A DNA stretch of 7,813 nt from Propionibacteriaceae bacterium (GTDB lineage: Bacteria > Actinomycetota > Actinomycetes > Propionibacteriales > Propionibacteriaceae), in assembly GCA_030528545.1 (NCBI GenBank), contig JAUMYR010000041.1, forward strand, positions 6,865 through 14,677. Reading direction: 5' to 3'. The position numbers and the translations under genes were made by a program. Each line of letters begins with the position of its first letter. Within the stretch, counting starts at the first letter, position 1. The notes under the pieces are model-generated. The model did not search any database and was not told where the DNA came from. It saw only the letters and a list, made by a program, of their open reading frames with translations. Positions 1-6,035 of this stretch are shown here, piece after piece.

Positions 1-297
1 CTGCAACTCACCGCTCACGTATCTGCGGCCAGGCCAGAGTCAAAGGCCGCAACGAGTAAGTTTAGCAGCTTCGGCGAGGGCCTTCGACCTGCCCGTATCC
101 CGCCGCCTCCGGTCAACCAGGTGCCCTTCTCACAAGCACCGCCTTCCTCGGGACATGGGAGGAGTCCTGGTATGCGCAATGGAGTCTTCGGTGGTGCGCT
201 ACCTCGCTACCCGCGGCCGCGTTGGTGGCACGATCCCCGCTCGGGTGCCATCTGGGGGTCGGTTGGTATCCGGGTGCGATCAAACCCAGAGAGGTCC
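1..297. other. Left-edge stretch without a supportable gene
   Basis: No reading frame here resembles a protein I recognise, and the open frames on the plus strand look like chance GC-rich frames. The only structure I can point to is an imperfect inverted repeat at 224-231/245-252 (GGTGGCAC and GTGCCATC, with one wobble pair and a 13-base loop). It lies 46 bases past the stop of the minus-strand fluC gene and could help end its transcript, but it has no T run. An AT-richer TAAACT on the minus strand at 64-59 could be a -10 box for a gene leaving the window to the left, with a possible GTG start at 18. There is no good -35 or ribosome site, so I do not call that gene. Confidence 0.4.
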
Positions 298-642
298 TCA
301 GCCAACCAGGGCTTGGCCGAGGACCACCGCGCCGACGCATGAACCCAGCGTGATGAGGACATAACCGGCCGCTATCAGCGGCTGGGCGGCGAGCCGCACC
401 GCCTCGACGCTGGCGGTGCTGAAGGTCGTGAAACCGCCGCACAGCCCGGTGCCGAGAACCGCCACCAGGCCCGCGGGAAGCTGCCATCCAGACAATAGGC
501 CGAGCGCCAGTGAACCGGTGACATTGATCGTCCAGCTGCCGATCGGGAGCGGAAGCCTATGGAGACGCCCCAGTGCGGCGTCTACCGCATAGCGCAGGAC
601 GGCACCGAGGGCTCCCGCGAGCCCGGTCAGGAGCAGAATCAT
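298..642 (-). CDS. crcB: Fluoride channel FluC/CrcB, intact copy
   Basis: This encodes a small membrane protein of 114 residues that exports fluoride passively; the family works as dual-topology dimers in the inner membrane. Visible family marks are the GAVLRY segment (residues 13-18), conserved Asn40 in the second membrane helix (TINVTGS), and the CGGFTTFST break in the third helix (68-76), with Phe71 and Phe74 at the positions expected of the Phe-box and the TTFS residues of the central sodium site. Four hydrophobic segments are present and the length is normal. I chose the ATG at 642, not the more upstream in-frame codon at 657, because a GGAG lies 5 bases before it and because its ATG overlaps the TGA of the upstream fluC copy (ATGA). 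That overlap implies translational coupling. Paired fluC genes are known to make heterodimeric channels, but here the partner is broken, so this copy may work alone as a homodimer. Confidence 0.9.
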   Translation of the reverse strand: MILLLTGLAGALGAVLRYAVDAALGRLHRLPLPIGSWTINVTGSLALGLLSGWQLPAGLVAVLGTGLCGGFTTFSTASVEAVRLAAQPLIAAGYVLITLGSCVGAVVLGQALVG

Positions 643-1024
643 GAGGTCTCCGCCCACAGTCGGCGCCCCACGGCGATCCCGGCGGCAGCGAGTAATACTC
701 CCCCGGCAACGCCGGCCAACCCGTATCCGAGCCCGGACACCGCGGGTGCGGCCGCGACCTGGTGGTCGAGAGCACTGTAGGTGGTGAAGTTGCCCAGCAG
801 ACCGGTTCCGAGTGCGAACCGCACGGCGGTGCGCCTGTCCTGGCTGGCTCGGGAGACGATCACATATTCACTCACCATCCCCAGGGCGAAGGCCCCGCGA
901 GGTTGACCGCGAAGGTCGCCCATGGCCAGTCCCCGCCCGGGACAATGGTCTGGAGCAGCGCGCGGGCGAGGGTCCCGGTGAATCCGCCCACGAAGATCAG
1001 TCCGAGTGTGTACCGCTGCGAGAT
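639..1024 (-). pseudogene. crcB: Fluoride channel FluC/CrcB, frameshifted first copy
   Basis: A second FluC homologue lies directly upstream of the intact one, split over two frames. The N-terminal part is read in one frame (GGFTGTLARALLQ, then TFAVNLAG with the conserved Asn). The rest continues in another frame (AFALGMVSEY, then the third-helix motif GNFTTYSALD, then a final hydrophobic helix ending at 639). The frames join at CCCC, 893-896 on the plus strand. One extra G in the coding-strand G run would restore VNLAGAFALG, so this is a single-base deletion or a sequencing error in a homopolymer. The 5' end is also odd: a strong Shine-Dalgarno-like GGAGGTGAGGAG (1036-1025) is followed by ATC TCG CAG CGG TAC, with no ATG, GTG or TTG in frame at a proper distance. 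In-frame candidates are ATG at 1087 (no ribosome site) and GTG at 991 (too far in). The third-helix motif has Asn and Tyr where the intact copy has Gly and Phe, as expected of a diverged heterodimer partner. Confidence 0.8.
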
Positions 1025-1091
1025 CTCCTCACCTCCGTTCGCTATCAGCGCGAGCCTACCGGCGCCGCCTCGTGCCGGTGGGGGCATGCGC

Positions 1092-1097
1092 GTAACG
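1092..1097 (+). promoter_or_regulatory. Possible -10 box for leaderless msrA transcript
   Basis: TAACGT fits the TANNNT actinobacterial -10 pattern and ends 8 bases before the msrA ATG, which has no Shine-Dalgarno sequence. That spacing is what a leaderless mRNA starting at or next to the ATG would show. I see no convincing -35 box about 17 bases upstream, so this is a weak inference. Confidence 0.3.
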
Positions 1098-1105
1098 TTG
1101 TCGGC

Positions 1106-1756
1106 ATGGACCTTCAGAACTGGTTGAGACAGAAGATGATCGTGCCGCGAGTGGATGCCGCGACCGCCTTGCCCGGACGCGACAAGCCGATGTTCGCCGG
1201 CTTCCCAGACCACGAGATCTTCGGACGCCCCATCGATGAGGTGCCCCACGGTTGTGAGGTCGCCTACGTCGCGATGGGGTGTTACTGGGGTGCCGAGCGC
1301 CTGTTCTGGACATGCCCCGGGGTGGTGAACACCGCCGTCGGTTTCATGGGCGGGTTCACTCCCAACCCCACCTACCGTGAGACCTGCACCGGACGCACCG
1401 GTCACACCGAGACGGTCCAGGTAGTCTTCGACCCCGAAAAGCTGAGCTATCACGACCTGTTGCGGTTGTTCTTCGAGAACCACGACCCCACCCAGGCAGA
1501 CCGCCAGGGCAACGACATCGGCACACAGTACCGATCGGCGGTCTTCACCACCTCGGATACCCAGGAGCGCATCGCCACCGGCATGGCCGCCGCCTACCAG
1601 CCAGAGCTGACCCGCGCCGGTTTCGGCCCGATCACGACCGAGATCGCCCCCGGAGGGGATTTTTACTACGCCGAGATCGAACACCAGCAGTACCTGCACA
1701 AGAACCCACAGGGCTACGCCTGCGATCATCGCACTGGAGTCTCCTGCCCCGGGTGA
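1106..1756 (+). CDS. msrA: Peptide methionine-(S)-S-oxide reductase MsrA
   Basis: MsrA reduces the S form of methionine sulfoxide in proteins and free methionine, repairing oxidative damage in the cytoplasm, with electrons normally from thioredoxin. The 216-residue product has the active-site motif GCYWG at 58-62 with nucleophile Cys59. It also has the GHTETV segment holding the acid Glu102, the HDPTQ and GNDIGTQYRS motifs (126-144, including Asp137 and Tyr142), and two C-terminal cysteines, Cys206 and Cys214, placed to resolve the disulfide as in the three-cysteine MsrA type. The usual motif is GCFWG, so the Phe to Tyr change at residue 60 is slightly unusual. The start at 1106 gives the normal family length with an N-terminal extension typical of long MsrA forms. 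No ribosome site precedes it, which suits leaderless expression. The frame stays open further upstream, but that part resembles nothing and overlaps the divergent fluC copy. No msrB lies next to it. Confidence 0.95.
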   Translation: MDLQNWLRQKMIVPRVDAATALPGRDKPMFAGFPDHEIFGRPIDEVPHGCEVAYVAMGCYWGAERLFWTCPGVVNTAVGFMGGFTPNPTYRETCTGRTGHTETVQVVFDPEKLSYHDLLRLFFENHDPTQADRQGNDIGTQYRSAVFTTSDTQERIATGMAAAYQPELTRAGFGPITTEIAPGGDFYYAEIEHQQYLHKNPQGYACDHRTGVSCPG

Positions 1757-1816
1757 GGCGACGAGGCGGGGGCATCGGCTTCGACCCCGACCGCGCCGGT
1801 TCCGGCACCCGGGTTT

Positions 1817-1850
1817 GGTTGAGGACTCCCCCCGGGCGCCAGCCTCAACC
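1817..1850 (+). terminator. Hairpin after msrA, probable transcript end
   Basis: GGTTGAGG (1817-1824) and CCTCAACC (1843-1850) form a perfect 8-bp stem with an 18-base loop, which RNA G-U pairs can lengthen at the base. It lies 60 bases after the msrA stop. No T run follows, so it is not a classic intrinsic terminator, but such hairpins are common at actinobacterial gene ends. Confidence 0.45.
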
Positions 1851-1866
1851 GGGTCGCGGGCACCCG

Positions 1867-1883
1867 GCTCGCTCACAGCGAGC
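1867..1883. repeat. Tight inverted repeat, second hairpin after msrA
   Basis: GCTCGCT and AGCGAGC form a perfect 7-bp stem around a 3-base CAC loop, 16 bases past the first hairpin. It could back up termination of msrA. No T run follows it on either strand. Confidence 0.4.
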
Positions 1884-2414
1884 AGCGTGCCGGTCCCGTC
1901 CCACCAGTGAATGATCCGCTCACACCCGAAGTCCGTCCCACGCCCAGCCCTACCTCCGTGGGATGGGTCTGCTGCCAGGGACGACACACTCGCGAGGCGT
2001 TTGGATAGCATCACCGGCGCGGCACGAGAGCCGCGGAGCCCTCGTCTTAGGGTCAGGCAATCCCTTCTCGCTGCCACCACGCCGGGGAAAAGTCACACTG
2101 AGCACCAGACCCGTAGTTTCTCCCCCTTGACCCGACTTCGAGGCCAGAACGGGCTGCCTCCCCACGCACGCCCGGCAAGGGCACCACCGCTTGACGCCTC
2201 CAGATTGGGCCCTGCCACCGCGGGTGGGCGGGCTCCGGAGAGCGAACCGGGCACCGGCCACAGCGGCACAAAGGCCGCACCCGGCAGCCAGGCTGCCCCC
2301 GGTCTCCGGTCCTATCCGAGGGCATCGACACCGGATTTGTGAAACGGCCCCCGCGGGTCCCGTCGAGACGATAAGTTGCGCTCAGCATTGAGCACCAGAA
2401 GAACGGGAGCAAAA

Positions 2415-3920
2415 ATGACGCCTGAAAACTGGCAGACCATCGCGATGATCATCTATTTCGTCGGCATGATCATCCTCGGCATCGCGGCCTACCAGCGAAC
2501 GTCCAACCTCGACGATTACATGCTCGGTGGCCGCTCCCTCAGCCCCGGCGTGGCGGCGCTGTCGGCTGGCGCCTCCGACATGTCGGGATGGTTGCTGATG
2601 GGTCTTCCCGGAGCCTTATACCTCAACGGGCTGGTCGAGCTGTGGATCGCGATCGGGTTGACGGTCGGCGCCTGGCTGAACTGGAGATATGTTGCCCCGC
2701 GGCTGCGGACCTACACCGAGGTGAGCAACAACGCCATCACCCTGCCGAGTTTCCTGGATTCCCGCCTACGGGACCGGTCCCGGGCGCTGCGGATCGTCTC
2801 GGGCCTCATCATCTTGGTGTTCTTCACCTTCTACGTCTCCAGCGGAATGGTGGCCGGGGGCACCTTCTTCGAGTCCAGTTTCGGCATGAACTACCACGTG
2901 GGCATGGTGCTCATCGCGGGCGTCGTCGTCCTGTACACCCTGGTCGGCGGGTTCCTCGCGGTCTCGTGGACCGACACGGTACAAGGTCTCATGATGCTCG
3001 CCGCACTCATCCTGGTACCGATCATCGGCCTGGTCCACATCGGGGGTTTCGGCGAGTGGTCGGCTTCGGTGGACGCCGTCGCCACACAGCAGAGCGCCCA
3101 GCTGTTCAACATGTTCACCGGGGTCAGCGCCATCGCGGTGATCTCGAACCTGGCATGGGGGCTCGGCTATTTCGGACAGCCGCACATCATCGTCCGTTTC
3201 ATGGCGCTGCGCACCCCAGGGGAAGCGAAGCAGGCCCGCCGCATCGGGATTGGCTGGATGATCTTCTCTCTCCTGGGTGCCGCCGCGACGGCATTTGTCG
3301 GCATCGCGGTGTTCAAGCACGACAAAGCGGCCTTGCCCAACAGCGAGGCGGTATTCCTCAAACTCGGCCAGTTGCTATTCCACCCAGTCTTCGCCGGGTT
3401 TGTCCTTGCCGCGGTGCTGGCCGCGATCATGTCTACTATCTCCTCCCAGTTGCTGGTATCGTCCTCCGCCCTGGTCGAGGACGTCTACCGGGGGCTGTTC
3501 CGCAAGACCCTGGGGGACAAGCAGGGCATCCTGCTGGGACGCACCGCGGTGCTGATCGTCTCGGTAGTTGCCGCGTTGCTGGCTTGGGACCCGAAGTCCA
3601 ACATCCTCCAGCTGGTCGGCTTCGCCTGGGGCGGGTTCGGTGCGGCCTTCGGCCCGCTGATCCTGTTGTCGCTGTACTGGCGCAAGCTCAGCTGGCAAGG
3701 CGGCCTGGCGGGTATGGTCGGCGGAGCGGTGACGGTATTCGCGTGGAAATACCTGCTCGCGGCGAACTTCGGGGACTCGGTGCCGCTGTTCAACCTGTAT
3801 GAGATCCTTCCAGGGGCCCTGGTCAACCTCGTGCTGTGCCTGGCCGTGTCGAAACTCACCTATGCCCCGGATGCCGAGATCGAAGCCGAGTTCGACGCCG
3901 CGGTAGAGGCTGCCCGCTAG
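2415..3920 (+). CDS. putP: Sodium/proline symporter PutP
   Basis: A sodium:solute symporter of the SSS family that imports proline with sodium. The 501-residue protein nearly matches E. coli PutP in length and aligns without register shift in the parts I can check. SAGASDMSGWLLMGLPG puts Asp55 and Ser57 at the numbers known for sodium binding in E. coli, and IMSTISSQLLVSSSA puts Ser340 and Thr341 at the second sodium-site numbers. LGGRSL (37-42), the NNAITLP segment (105-111) and GYFGQPHIIVRFMA (251-264) are further PutP marks. About 13 hydrophobic helices are visible, and a short acidic cytoplasmic tail follows (about 484-501). The start at 2415 is chosen for GGGAG 5 bases before the ATG; an in-frame ATG at 2376 lacks such a site. 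No putA or pyrroline-5-carboxylate gene is next to it, so it may serve proline uptake for osmotic balance or nutrition. The substrate is inferred from overall similarity. Confidence 0.95.
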   Translation: MTPENWQTIAMIIYFVGMIILGIAAYQRTSNLDDYMLGGRSLSPGVAALSAGASDMSGWLLMGLPGALYLNGLVELWIAIGLTVGAWLNWRYVAPRLRTYTEVSNNAITLPSFLDSRLRDRSRALRIVSGLIILVFFTFYVSSGMVAGGTFFESSFGMNYHVGMVLIAGVVVLYTLVGGFLAVSWTDTVQGLMMLAALILVPIIGLVHIGGFGEWSASVDAVATQQSAQLFNMFTGVSAIAVISNLAWGLGYFGQPHIIVRFMALRTPGEAKQARRIGIGWMIFSLLGAAATAFVGIAVFKHDKAALPNSEAVFLKLGQLLFHPVFAGFVLAAVLAAIMSTISSQLLVSSSALVEDVYRGLFRKTLGDKQGILLGRTAVLIVSVVAALLAWDPKSNILQLVGFAWGGFGAAFGPLILLSLYWRKLSWQGGLAGMVGGAVTVFAWKYLLAANFGDSVPLFNLYEILPGALVNLVLCLAVSKLTYAPDAEIEAEFDAAVEAAR

Positions 3921-3931
3921 CTCCACGGGAG

Positions 3932-3989
3932 CCCCACCCCGGCGGACCCTATCGCTGGCCGCGGAGCCGACGACCCCCGCCGGGTGGGG
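3932..3989 (+). terminator. Strong hairpin between putP and the SMR gene
   Basis: CCCCACCCCGGCGG (3932-3945) and CCGCCGGGTGGGG (3977-3989) pair over 13 bp with one bulged C, closing a 31-base loop. It starts 12 bases after the putP stop. There is no T run, so it may terminate by stem strength alone, or it may partly shield read-through from putP into the next gene. A smaller 6-bp hairpin (TCTGGC/GCCAGA, 3999-4014) lies between it and the ribosome site of the SMR gene. Confidence 0.55.
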
Positions 3990-4035
3990 ACACCCGCCTC
4001 TGGCTAGCGCCAGACACTGATAGAGAGGAGCCTGC

Positions 4036-4356
4036 GTGGCCTGGCTCGTGCTCATCGTCTCGGGGGTCTTCGAGGCGGTATGGGCGATAGCGCTCGGCAA
4101 GTCCGAGGGCTTTACCAAACCCGTCCCCAGCGTGGTCTTCGCCTTGGCCCTGATCGTCTCGATGGGCGGTCTGGCCTATGCCCTGCGAACCCTGCCCGTA
4201 GGCACCGGCTATGCCGTCTGGGTCGGCATCGGGGCCAGCCTCGCCGTGGTCTACGGCATGGTAACCGGCGGCGAACCCATCACCTTGCTGCGCCTCGCGC
4301 TGATCTGCGGGCTGATCGGCTGCGTCATCGGGCTCAGGCTCGTCTCAGCCCATTAG
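4036..4356 (+). CDS. gdx: SMR family transporter, guanidinium exporter type (Gdx/SugE)
   Basis: A four-helix small multidrug resistance protein of 106 residues that acts as an antiparallel dimer, exchanging protons for a cation across the membrane. The essential proton and substrate carboxylate is Glu13 (GVFEAVWA). Trp16, Ser42, Tyr59 and Trp62 stand at the positions that mark the guanidinium-specific Gdx branch, and LPVGTGYAVWVGIGA (53-67) is the branch's central motif. It therefore probably exports guanidinium rather than bulky drugs, though Gdx proteins also carry some small quaternary amines. The start is GTG at 4036, 5 bases after the GAGAGGAG ribosome site (4023-4030). It follows putP by 115 bases with a strong hairpin between, so co-transcription is uncertain. 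I looked for a guanidine riboswitch upstream and did not recognise one. A symbol of sugE is an older name for the same group. Confidence 0.88.
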   Translation: MAWLVLIVSGVFEAVWAIALGKSEGFTKPVPSVVFALALIVSMGGLAYALRTLPVGTGYAVWVGIGASLAVVYGMVTGGEPITLLRLALICGLIGCVIGLRLVSAH

Positions 4357-4396
4357 AGACCCGGTGTCCTCCATCCGGCCATGCGGGCAAGGGGCC

Positions 4397-4416
4397 CGGT
4401 GGCGCGGCTCCCACCG
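4397..4416. terminator. Hairpin in the convergent gap between gdx and trpB
   Basis: CGGTGG and CCACCG form a perfect 6-bp stem with an 8-base loop in the 93-base gap between the two converging genes. A second dyad, ATGACC/GGTCAT, lies at 4428-4440. Being symmetric, either could end transcripts from both sides. Neither is followed by a T run, so the assignment rests on position. Confidence 0.35.
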
Positions 4417-4449
4417 AGACGGACCCGATGACCCGGTCATGGGAACTGG

Positions 4450-5646
4450 TTAGCGCTTCGCGAGAATCTCGGCGACATAGTCGATGTCCTTGTCACCACG
4501 GCCCGACAGGTTGACGATCAGGATCTGATCCGGGCTCAGCTCGGGTGCCAGCTTGACCGCATGGGCCAGCGCGTGTGAGCTCTCCAGAGCCGGGATGATG
4601 CCCTCGGTGCGGCAGAGCATCTGGAAGGCCTCCAGCGTCTCCTCATCGGTAACCGAGGTATAGGTGACCCGGCCGGCTTCCTTGAGGTAAGCGTGCTGGG
4701 GACCCACCGCGGGGTAATCCAGCCCGGATGCGATCGAATGCACGGGGGCTGTGTCTCCGTGCTCATCGGTGAGGACGAGAGTCCTCATGCCGTGCAGTAT
4801 TCCTTCCCCACCGAGCGTCATGGTCGCCGCATGACGGGGGGTGTCGAGCCCCTCGCCCGCCGGTTCGACCCCGTAGATCGCGACCTGCGGGTCGTCGAGG
4901 AAGGCGGTGAACAGCCCGAGCGCGTTGGAGCCGCCGCCCACGGAGGCCACCAGGGCATCAGGCAGGCGGCCCTGCGCCTCAAGAATCTGGGCCCGTGCCT
5001 CCCGTCCAACGATCTGCTGGAAGTCTCGCACCATCGACGGGTAGGGATGCGGGCCGACCGCCGAACCGATGGCGTAGAAGGCGTCCCTGTGGTCGGCGGC
5101 ATAGGTAGCGAAAGCCGAGTCCACGGCGTCCTTGAGGCAGGCTCCGCCCTGGGTCACCGAGACGACCTTGGCGCCCAGCATTTCCATCCGCACCACATTC
5201 GGGCGCTGCTTGGCGATGTCGATGGCACCCATGTGGATCTCGCATTCCAGCCCGAGCAGAGCGGCGGCCGTTGCCAGCGCGACGCCGTGCTGGCCCGCCC
5301 CGGTCTCGGCGATGAGCTTCTTCTTACCCATCCGCTTCGCGAGCAGGCCCTCTCCGATGCAGTGGTTGATCTTGTGCGCCCCGGTGTGGTTGAGGTCCTC
5401 ACGCTTGAGGAAGAGCTTGGCTCCACCCAGCCGGGCGGCCAGCCGCTTGGCCTCGAACAGTGGAGACGGACGCCCCACATAGGTGGCCAGGAGCGCCTCA
5501 TACTCGGCCATGAAGGACGGATCCTGGCGGGCCTGCTCGTAAGCAGCGGCGACCTCGGCGATCGGTTCGACCAGGAAAGGAGGAAGTTCAGCACCGCCGT
5601 AACGTCCGAAATAGCCGTTGGGGTCCGCGTGGGTCAAGCTGCTCAT
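4450..5646 (-). CDS. trpB: Tryptophan synthase beta chain TrpB
   Basis: TrpB joins indole to L-serine, using pyridoxal phosphate, to make L-tryptophan in the cytoplasm. The 398-residue product has full family length. It shows the cofactor motif [10 protein letters not shown] with Lys92 as Schiff-base lysine, the catalytic Glu114 in AETGAGQHG, the phosphate-binding GGGSN at 237-241, Asp309 in the mobile COMM region, Glu354 in [11 protein letters not shown], and Ser381 in NLSGRGDKD near the cofactor ring. The motifs match the classical TrpB1 type, which normally partners TrpA. No trpA follows: the next gene downstream converges on it from the other strand. TrpA may be coded elsewhere, or this may be an extra stand-alone beta chain using free indole. 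ATG at 5646 has AAAGGCGG 3 bases upstream, partly locked in a hairpin. A long leader with an attenuator-like layout precedes it. Confidence 0.95.
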   Translation of the reverse strand: MSSLTHADPNGYFGRYGGAELPPFLVEPIAEVAAAYEQARQDPSFMAEYEALLATYVGRPSPLFEAKRLAARLGGAKLFLKREDLNHTGAHKINHCIGEGLLAKRMGKKKLIAETGAGQHGVALATAAALLGLECEIHMGAIDIAKQRPNVVRMEMLGAKVVSVTQGGACLKDAVDSAFATYAADHRDAFYAIGSAVGPHPYPSMVRDFQQIVGREARAQILEAQGRLPDALVASVGGGSNALGLFTAFLDDPQVAIYGVEPAGEGLDTPRHAATMTLGGEGILHGMRTLVLTDEHGDTAPVHSIASGLDYPAVGPQHAYLKEAGRVTYTSVTDEETLEAFQMLCRTEGIIPALESSHALAHAVKLAPELSPDQILIVNLSGRGDKDIDYVAEILAKR

Positions 5647-5652
5647 AGTCCG

Positions 5653-5673
5653 CCTTTCGTTTTGTCCGAAAGG
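5653..5673 (-). promoter_or_regulatory. Hairpin covering the trpB ribosome binding site
   Basis: On the trpB mRNA, CCUUUCG (5673-5667) pairs perfectly with CGAAAGG (5659-5653) around a 7-base loop. The second arm contains the AAAGG of the trpB Shine-Dalgarno sequence, six bases before the ATG. When folded, the site would be poorly available to ribosomes, so the hairpin may lower or switch translation. No alternative pairing partner that would open it was identified by eye. Confidence 0.5.
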
Positions 5674-5880
5674 AACCTTAGCGCTCTAGGCGACTCAGCA
5701 ACCAGAATCCGAGACCGCCGTCCTGGAATCTGGACGAACCGCGGTCCTCGGCTGCCCGTCCTCGCGCCCGGCCGCGCCTGGTTGGCACTGCCGGTGCCGG
5801 CCTCAGACCGGAACGCGGCCAGCAAGCCGCCAGTCCGTGCTGAGGTTGTTTTCCTTCCGGAGCGAACAGTGAGGACATAG
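5674..5880 (-). other. Second half of the trpB leader, function unclear
   Basis: About 205 bases lie between the attenuator-like terminator and the ribosome-site hairpin of trpB. An ATG at 5878 right after the U-rich tail opens a frame of 66 codons ending at 5678, but it has no ribosome site and an unrecognised, arginine-rich product, so I do not call it a gene. A TAAGGT at 5680-5675 fits a -10 box and could give a second, attenuator-independent promoter; no good -35 at 17 bases is seen. Small dyads (GGCAC/GTGCC at 5784-5798, and around CCGCGG near 5740) may add RNA structure. Confidence 0.35.
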
Positions 5881-5930
5881 GAAAGACCCGTGGGCCTCGA
5901 GCCGGCGGACACACCGACACCCACGGGTCC
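5879..5930 (-). terminator. Attenuator terminator hairpin in the trpB leader
   Basis: On the minus strand GACCCGTGGG (5929-5920) and CCCACGGGTC (5894-5885) form a perfect 10-bp stem, extended by one G-U pair, with a 25-base loop. TTTCCT follows directly. This is the best intrinsic-terminator candidate in the window, and it stands about 240 bases before trpB, inside its leader, not after a gene. Its loop carries CCGGCTCG, a copy of the 5' arm of the hairpin just before it, so the CCGAGCC between them has two possible partners. That kind of choice is what a transcriptional switch needs. Confidence 0.65.
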
Positions 5931-5933
5931 GGT

Positions 5934-5977
5934 GGCTCGGTTGGATTACCCGAGCCGGTTGGGCTTAGGCCCGAACC
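5934..5977 (-). promoter_or_regulatory. Two abutting leader stem-loops before the attenuator
   Basis: The first hairpin (5977-5957) pairs GGTT-C-GGGC with GCCCAACC around CTAA, with one bulged C. It contains the last codons and the stop of the leader peptide. The second (5956-5934) pairs GGCTCGG with CCGAGCC, 7 bp around a 9-base loop. The terminator stem begins 3-4 bases later. A ribosome paused on the leader ORF would disturb the first hairpin and could thereby change folding of the next two. The exact switching pairs are not clear by eye. Confidence 0.5.
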
Positions 5978-6003
5978 ACCTCACGTGTCCATTCAGATGT
6001 CAT
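5965..6003 (-). CDS. trpL: Candidate Trp leader peptide (12 residues)
   Basis: ATG at 6003 opens a frame reading MTSEWTREVVRA and ends in TAA at 5965. A purine-rich GGAAAGGGGGTGG lies upstream, its last G 8 bases before the ATG; a GTG four codons earlier is an alternative start. The frame carries one Trp codon (TGG, 5991-5989), and its end enters the first stem-loop of the leader. Position, size and the hairpins that follow fit a leader peptide for ribosome-mediated attenuation. A single Trp codon is a weak sensor compared with the two or three adjacent Trp codons of classical trp leaders, so this remains a candidate. Confidence 0.5.
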   Translation of the reverse strand: MTSEWTREVVRA

Positions 6004-6006
6004 CTG
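5994..6006. repeat. Perfect 13-base palindrome at the leader start
   Basis: CAGATGTCATCTG is symmetric about its middle base and spans the leader ATG, about 25-35 bases downstream of the predicted transcript start. It could be an operator, or a small RNA hairpin hiding the leader start codon. A 13-base dyad can also arise by chance. Confidence 0.3.
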
Positions 6007-6035
6007 TCTGACCACCCCCTTTCCTGTGTACCTCT

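Larger units (their letters stand above)
1757..2414. other. Gene-free interval between msrA and putP, rich in hairpins
   Basis: About 660 bases without a frame I can assign. The longest minus-strand frame through it is mostly the antisense of msrA, and the other frames have arginine- and proline-rich compositions typical of non-coding GC-rich DNA. Perfect short inverted repeats occur at 1817-1850, 1867-1883, 1936-1963 (TCCCACG/CGTGGGA), 2018-2035 (CGCGGC/GCCGCG) and 2283-2297 (GGCAGCC/GGCTGCC). A 14-base motif recurs with one mismatch at 2096-2109 and 2386-2399 (CACTGAGCACCAGA and CATTGAGCACCAGA); the second copy sits just upstream of the putP ribosome site. The interval could be the putP regulatory region, the remains of a decayed gene, or both. 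No RNA family was recognised. Confidence 0.5.

Noticed and set aside
1025..1106. Possible fluoride riboswitch before the fluC pair
   Set aside because: CTGATAGC on the minus strand is faintly like part of the crcB motif, but the other conserved segments are missing and the space before msrA is short. An RF01734 search would decide.
872..2080. Long minus-strand open frame of about 400 codons
   Set aside because: It runs antisense through the whole of msrA, whose protein is certain. Only its last part is real, as the N-terminal piece of the frameshifted fluC.
1757..2414. Small frames on both strands in the msrA-putP interval
   Set aside because: Compositions are arginine- and proline-rich, no ribosome sites match, and no family resemblance was found. 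A decayed gene remains possible but cannot be shown.
2588..3802. Long plus-strand frame inside putP
   Set aside because: It is the +1 shadow of putP with an arginine/histidine-rich product, typical of high-GC out-of-frame reading.
3921..4035. Possible guanidine riboswitch before gdx
   Set aside because: The ACGA at 3970-3973 is not in a hairpin loop and the paired loops of guanidine-II, or the guanidine-III pseudoknot, are not seen.
5725..5765. T-box-like GACCGCGGUUCGUCC in the trpB leader RNA
   Set aside because: It recalls the T-box antiterminator, but the invariant UGGN that pairs with the tRNA end is absent and no specifier stem was found. A T-box covariance model (RF00230) would settle it.
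5678..5878. 66-codon frame in the trpB leader
   Set aside because: It has no ribosome site, starts right at a terminator tail, and has an unrecognised, low-complexity-like product.
4693..5880. Long plus-strand frame opposite trpB
   Set aside because: It is antisense to trpB over nearly its full length and resembles no protein I know.
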